Shown: positions 61,992 through 64,000 of the stretch, in pieces
Layout: each line of letters opens with the position of its first letter
Position numbering within the stretch: the first letter of the stretch is position 1
DNA from: Phormidium tanganyikae FI6-MK23
GTDB taxonomy: Bacteria > Cyanobacteriota > Cyanobacteriia > Leptolyngbyales > Leptolyngbyaceae
Assembly (NCBI GenBank): GCA_019359175.1
Contig: JAHHHU010000005.1
Location: 1-64,000 of the forward strand
Length of the DNA stretch: 64,000 nucleotides
Direction of reading: 5' to 3'
Notes under the pieces: model-generated
Told to the model about the DNA's origin: nothing
Databases searched by the model: none
What the model saw: only the letters and a program-made list of their open reading frames with translations
Program-made: the position numbers and the translations under genes

Positions 61992-62630
61992 ATGAAATAC
62001 TTCTATCTGCATGGATTTGCATCGAGTCCGCAATCGACCAAAGCCCGCCAATTACGCGATCGCTTCCGATCCGTTCATCTCTCCCTAGAAATTCCTGATC
62101 TCAATCAAGACGATTTTCAACATCTCACTCTGACTCGCCAAATTCAGCAGGTCAAAAATCTATTAACAGAAGAGCCTACAACATTGATTGGTTCTAGTTT
62201 TGGAGGATTAACGGCAGCTTGGATTGCTCAAGAGTGTAGCCAGGTCGATCGCATCGTTCTACTTGCACCTGCGTTCAATTATCTAAATCATTGGCTTCCC
62301 ACGTTTGCACCATCTGAACTGGAGAAATGGCGATCCGGGGAGCCAATATTGATCTATCACTATGCGACGGGTGGATCATTACCGTTGAATTATGAGATCG
62401 TGTCAGATTTGGCACAATATGACGAAGATCAGCTTCAAAAACCGATTCCTACTTTGGTTCTGCATGGAACTCAGGACGAAGTGATCCCGATCAAGCAAAG
62501 CCGCTCCAATGCAGAAGTGCGATCGTGGGTTGAACTGATCGAATTAGAAAGCGACCACAGCTTAGTGAATCAAGAAGCGCAAATTTGGCGGGCAATTCGT
62601 CGGTTTTGTTCGATTTCACCAGGATTGTAA
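61992..62630 (+). CDS. YqiA/YcfP-type alpha/beta-fold esterase
   Basis: The 212-residue small esterase has YLHGFASSPQSTKA at the start, nucleophile motif GSSFGG (about 68-73), VLHGTQDEVIP with the catalytic Asp and ESDHSLVN with the His. This matches the YqiA/YcfP family of short acyl hydrolases. The catalytic triad is complete, unlike the hydrolase-like protein at 51198. It lies 13 bp after the SIMPL gene in one operon. Confidence 0.9.
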   Translation: MKYFYLHGFASSPQSTKARQLRDRFRSVHLSLEIPDLNQDDFQHLTLTRQIQQVKNLLTEEPTTLIGSSFGGLTAAWIAQECSQVDRIVLLAPAFNYLNHWLPTFAPSELEKWRSGEPILIYHYATGGSLPLNYEIVSDLAQYDEDQLQKPIPTLVLHGTQDEVIPIKQSRSNAEVRSWVELIELESDHSLVNQEAQIWRAIRRFCSISPGL

Positions 62631-62930
62631 AAAATAAGTGAGAGAGCAGGATTAATTCTCGATCGTCCCCTAGAATAGTATGCTATTAACACCTAGATAG
62701 AACAAATAAACTATTTAAGAATGAATCTAAGCGTAAATCTACTCACGGGTAGGGTTTACAGAATTCAGATTTTTGAGTGATTATCTATCTTGCAAGTGAC
62801 AAGTTCATCCCTGAACTTTCGCTATGTTTGAGAGATAGCGAAAATCAATTTTGAATTCTGCTACGGTTCAAGTGCTGGAAAATTTTCTTCAGCAAAACAC
62901 AACTAGGTTATTGTTTCCAAGGTATTTAGC
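62631..62930. other. AT-rich leader region of CAAD gene
   Basis: This 300-bp region is AT-rich and has no ORF of note. It contains the two adjacent hairpins listed separately and presumably the promoter of the CAAD gene. Confidence 0.55.
62801..62843 (+). promoter_or_regulatory. Two adjacent inverted repeats in CAAD leader
   Basis: AAGTTCA/TGAACTT (62801-62807, 62812-62818) and TTTCGCTAT/ATAGCGAAA (62817-62825, 62835-62843) form two side-by-side stems that share two bases, so they may be mutually exclusive. They lie 88-130 bp before the CAAD start, with no T-run. A regulatory RNA or operator role is inferred. Confidence 0.5.
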
Positions 62931-63368
62931 ATGGAACCTGAAGTGAAAGAAATGGAAACCCCCACTGTCGTCGAAACTCCTACGACAATCAAAATGGACG
63001 AAGCCGGAACATTAGCGCCCGTCTCCTCTAGTGATTCAAGCAGCGAACAATGGCGCGAAATTGCCGACAAGACCTACTCCGTTTTAGCAACGCTGCCCGA
63101 ATATCTCGGCAAATTTTTCTCAGAGTACCGCAAGCCCTTAATCACACTCGGACTCATTTTTGGCTCGATCGTGTCGGTCAAGCTCACCCTCGCACTCTTG
63201 GGTGCAATCAATGACGTACCCTTATTGCAGCCGACTTTTGAACTTGTCGGACTTGGCTACAGCATTTGGTTTGTGTACCGCTATTTGCTCAAAGCCTCGA
63301 ACCGTCAAGAGTTAGGACAGGAAATCAACAAGCTGAAAGATCAAGTCGTTGGGCGCGTGAGTCAGTAA
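62931..63368 (+). CDS. CAAD domain thylakoid membrane protein (CURT1-like)
   Basis: The 145-residue protein has an acidic, Thr/Ser-rich N-terminus (about 1-45), then a CAAD domain with two hydrophobic helices (about 70-92 and 100-120) and amphipathic flanks (EYLGKFFSEYRKP and LKASNRQELGQEINKLKDQV). It is homologous to plant CURT1, and the cyanobacterial CurT shapes thylakoid membrane curvature. CAAD domains are also appended to some aminoacyl-tRNA synthetases in cyanobacteria; this is a stand-alone copy. Confidence 0.92.
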   Translation: MEPEVKEMETPTVVETPTTIKMDEAGTLAPVSSSDSSSEQWREIADKTYSVLATLPEYLGKFFSEYRKPLITLGLIFGSIVSVKLTLALLGAINDVPLLQPTFELVGLGYSIWFVYRYLLKASNRQELGQEINKLKDQVVGRVSQ

Positions 63369-63397
63369 ACCGCCGTTCAACAAAATGCGACGAATCA

Positions 63398-63428
63398 AGG
63401 GGAGTCATAAGCTAGCTCCCCTATTTTT
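63398..63428 (+). terminator. Intrinsic terminator after CAAD gene
   Basis: AGGGGAG (63398-63404) pairs with CTCCCCT (63416-63422) around an 11-nt loop and is followed by ATTTTT. Confidence 0.85.
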
Positions 63429-63598
63429 GTCTGAATTTAAACCACGAGTTTTTCACTTTCTCTATTGACCTTTGCGCCCTCTTCCTTCATAGTTTTTTGA
63501 GATTGGGATTGCTCTATTCCTTGTCCCGAACAAGATGCGTCTTGTCATAGGGAAACGTTTTTAGATAAAAACTGAGTCTACGATCGTCGTTTTCATTG

Positions 63599-64000
63599 AT
63601 GCGAAATTTAGCCGCTATGCACGTTTTTCAACAGCTTATTGGGCGATCACTTGCGATTGGCGTTCTCGGTTTGATCGCTTTGCCAGCCTCAGCACAGCTA
63701 ACGGATACGCAAGTCGATCGCGTGGTCGAAGCGCTGCGCCAAGCCTCGAAGCCAGAAAAGCCGAATACCGGACTTTACAGCGATTGGCAAGTCAAGCCCG
63801 AAAATATTACCCGATGGTCGAAAGAGTGCGGCGGTCGAGAAATTTCCCCGACTGAGTTTCAAGCAAATGCGGGAACGGCTCGATCGATTGTCACTTGCGT
63901 CGTGCGTGATGTGCTGAAGCAAGAAGCAAAAGCGATCGGCAATAACGAAACGATCGCGGTTCAACGAGTTGCAGCCTGGTGGATGACCGGAGATTCCGCT
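63599..64000 (+). CDS. Secreted hypothetical protein, cut by window end
   Basis: The open frame starts at ATG 63599 (ATG 63617 is an in-frame alternative) and runs off the window after 134 codons. The start is a signal peptide (AIGVLGLIALPASAQ, cleavage after the second Ala-Gln region about residue 37). The mature part is soluble, has two Cys (KECGG and VTCVV, about 83 and 102) that could form a disulfide, and a WW pair near the end. I do not recognise the family. Confidence 0.75.
   Translation, partial: MRNLAAMHVFQQLIGRSLAIGVLGLIALPASAQLTDTQVDRVVEALRQASKPEKPNTGLYSDWQVKPENITRWSKECGGREISPTEFQANAGTARSIVTCVVRDVLKQEAKAIGNNETIAVQRVAAWWMTGDSA

Overview
This is a window from a cyanobacterial chromosome, most likely a filamentous, Leptolyngbya-like lineage. 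The genus-level placement is inference. The supporting genes are a Rubisco activase with a C-terminal RbcS-like module, Ycf46 and Ycf35, a biliverdin reductase, a CAAD/CurT thylakoid protein, an EGY-type site-2 protease homologue, XisH/XisI and Uma2 proteins. The octamer GCGATCGC (HIP1) is also very abundant. No insertion sequence, prophage, CRISPR array or rRNA was found. The window is mostly housekeeping and ancestral cyanobacterial genes in short operons on both strands.

Layout. 0-5.6 kb: glyQ, a frameshifted pseudogene, a small repeat field, a coiled-coil protein, a DUF4079 membrane protein, a ComEC-like protein and tRNA-Ser(CGA). 5.6-9.3 kb: glycosyltransferase, cytochrome b561-like/SGNH lipoprotein pair, mug and small coiled-coil ORFs. 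9.3-13.5 kb: pyrC, lepB, a catalytically degenerate dihydroorotase homologue and a DUF1350 hydrolase. 13.6-19.1 kb: two histidine kinases around a 2Fe-2S protein and an APH-type kinase. 19.2-25 kb: bvdR, Uma2, a JAMM peptidase-MoeZ pair, EcfT and der. 25-30 kb: map and the tight operon S2P-like/DUF815 ATPase/hotdog thioesterase, with a divergent degenerate MBL protein. 30-38.7 kb: GT39, a chorismate-binding synthase, treZ-treY and a C39-like peptidase. 38.8-46.6 kb: a cyanobacterial conserved protein, Uma2, HU, cobD with a flavoprotein, xisI with broken xisH, dcd and a CobA/CobO-like protein. 46.7-52.6 kb: MlaE permease, CorA, an SDR, SRP RNA, YciI, 2H phosphoesterase, an alpha/beta-hydrolase-like protein and DUF29. 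52.6-59.1 kb: rca, hisF, Uma2, a lipoprotein and a ribbon-helix-helix/ycf46/ycf35 cluster. 59.1-64 kb: phosphoribosyltransferase, GPH transporter, SIMPL protein, YqiA-like esterase, CAAD protein and a truncated secreted protein.

How the genes work together. TreZ and TreY make trehalose from maltodextrins. Two pyrimidine genes (pyrC, dcd) and two cobalamin-type genes (cobD and a CobA/CobO-like gene) are scattered. Rca, Ycf46, Ycf35, BvdR, the thioesterase (phylloquinone) and CAAD serve the photosynthetic apparatus.

The most unusual feature is the number of conserved-looking proteins that have lost the catalytic residues of their families: the second dihydroorotase, the S2P homologue (no HExxH), two metallo-beta-lactamase folds, the CobA/CobO-like protein (no P-loop), an alpha/beta hydrolase (no nucleophile), a disulfide-reductase-like flavoprotein (no redox cysteines) and one histidine kinase (degenerate ATP site). 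The S2P-like/DUF815 operon is the best candidate for an undescribed system. Several intrinsic terminators are built around HIP1 octamers.
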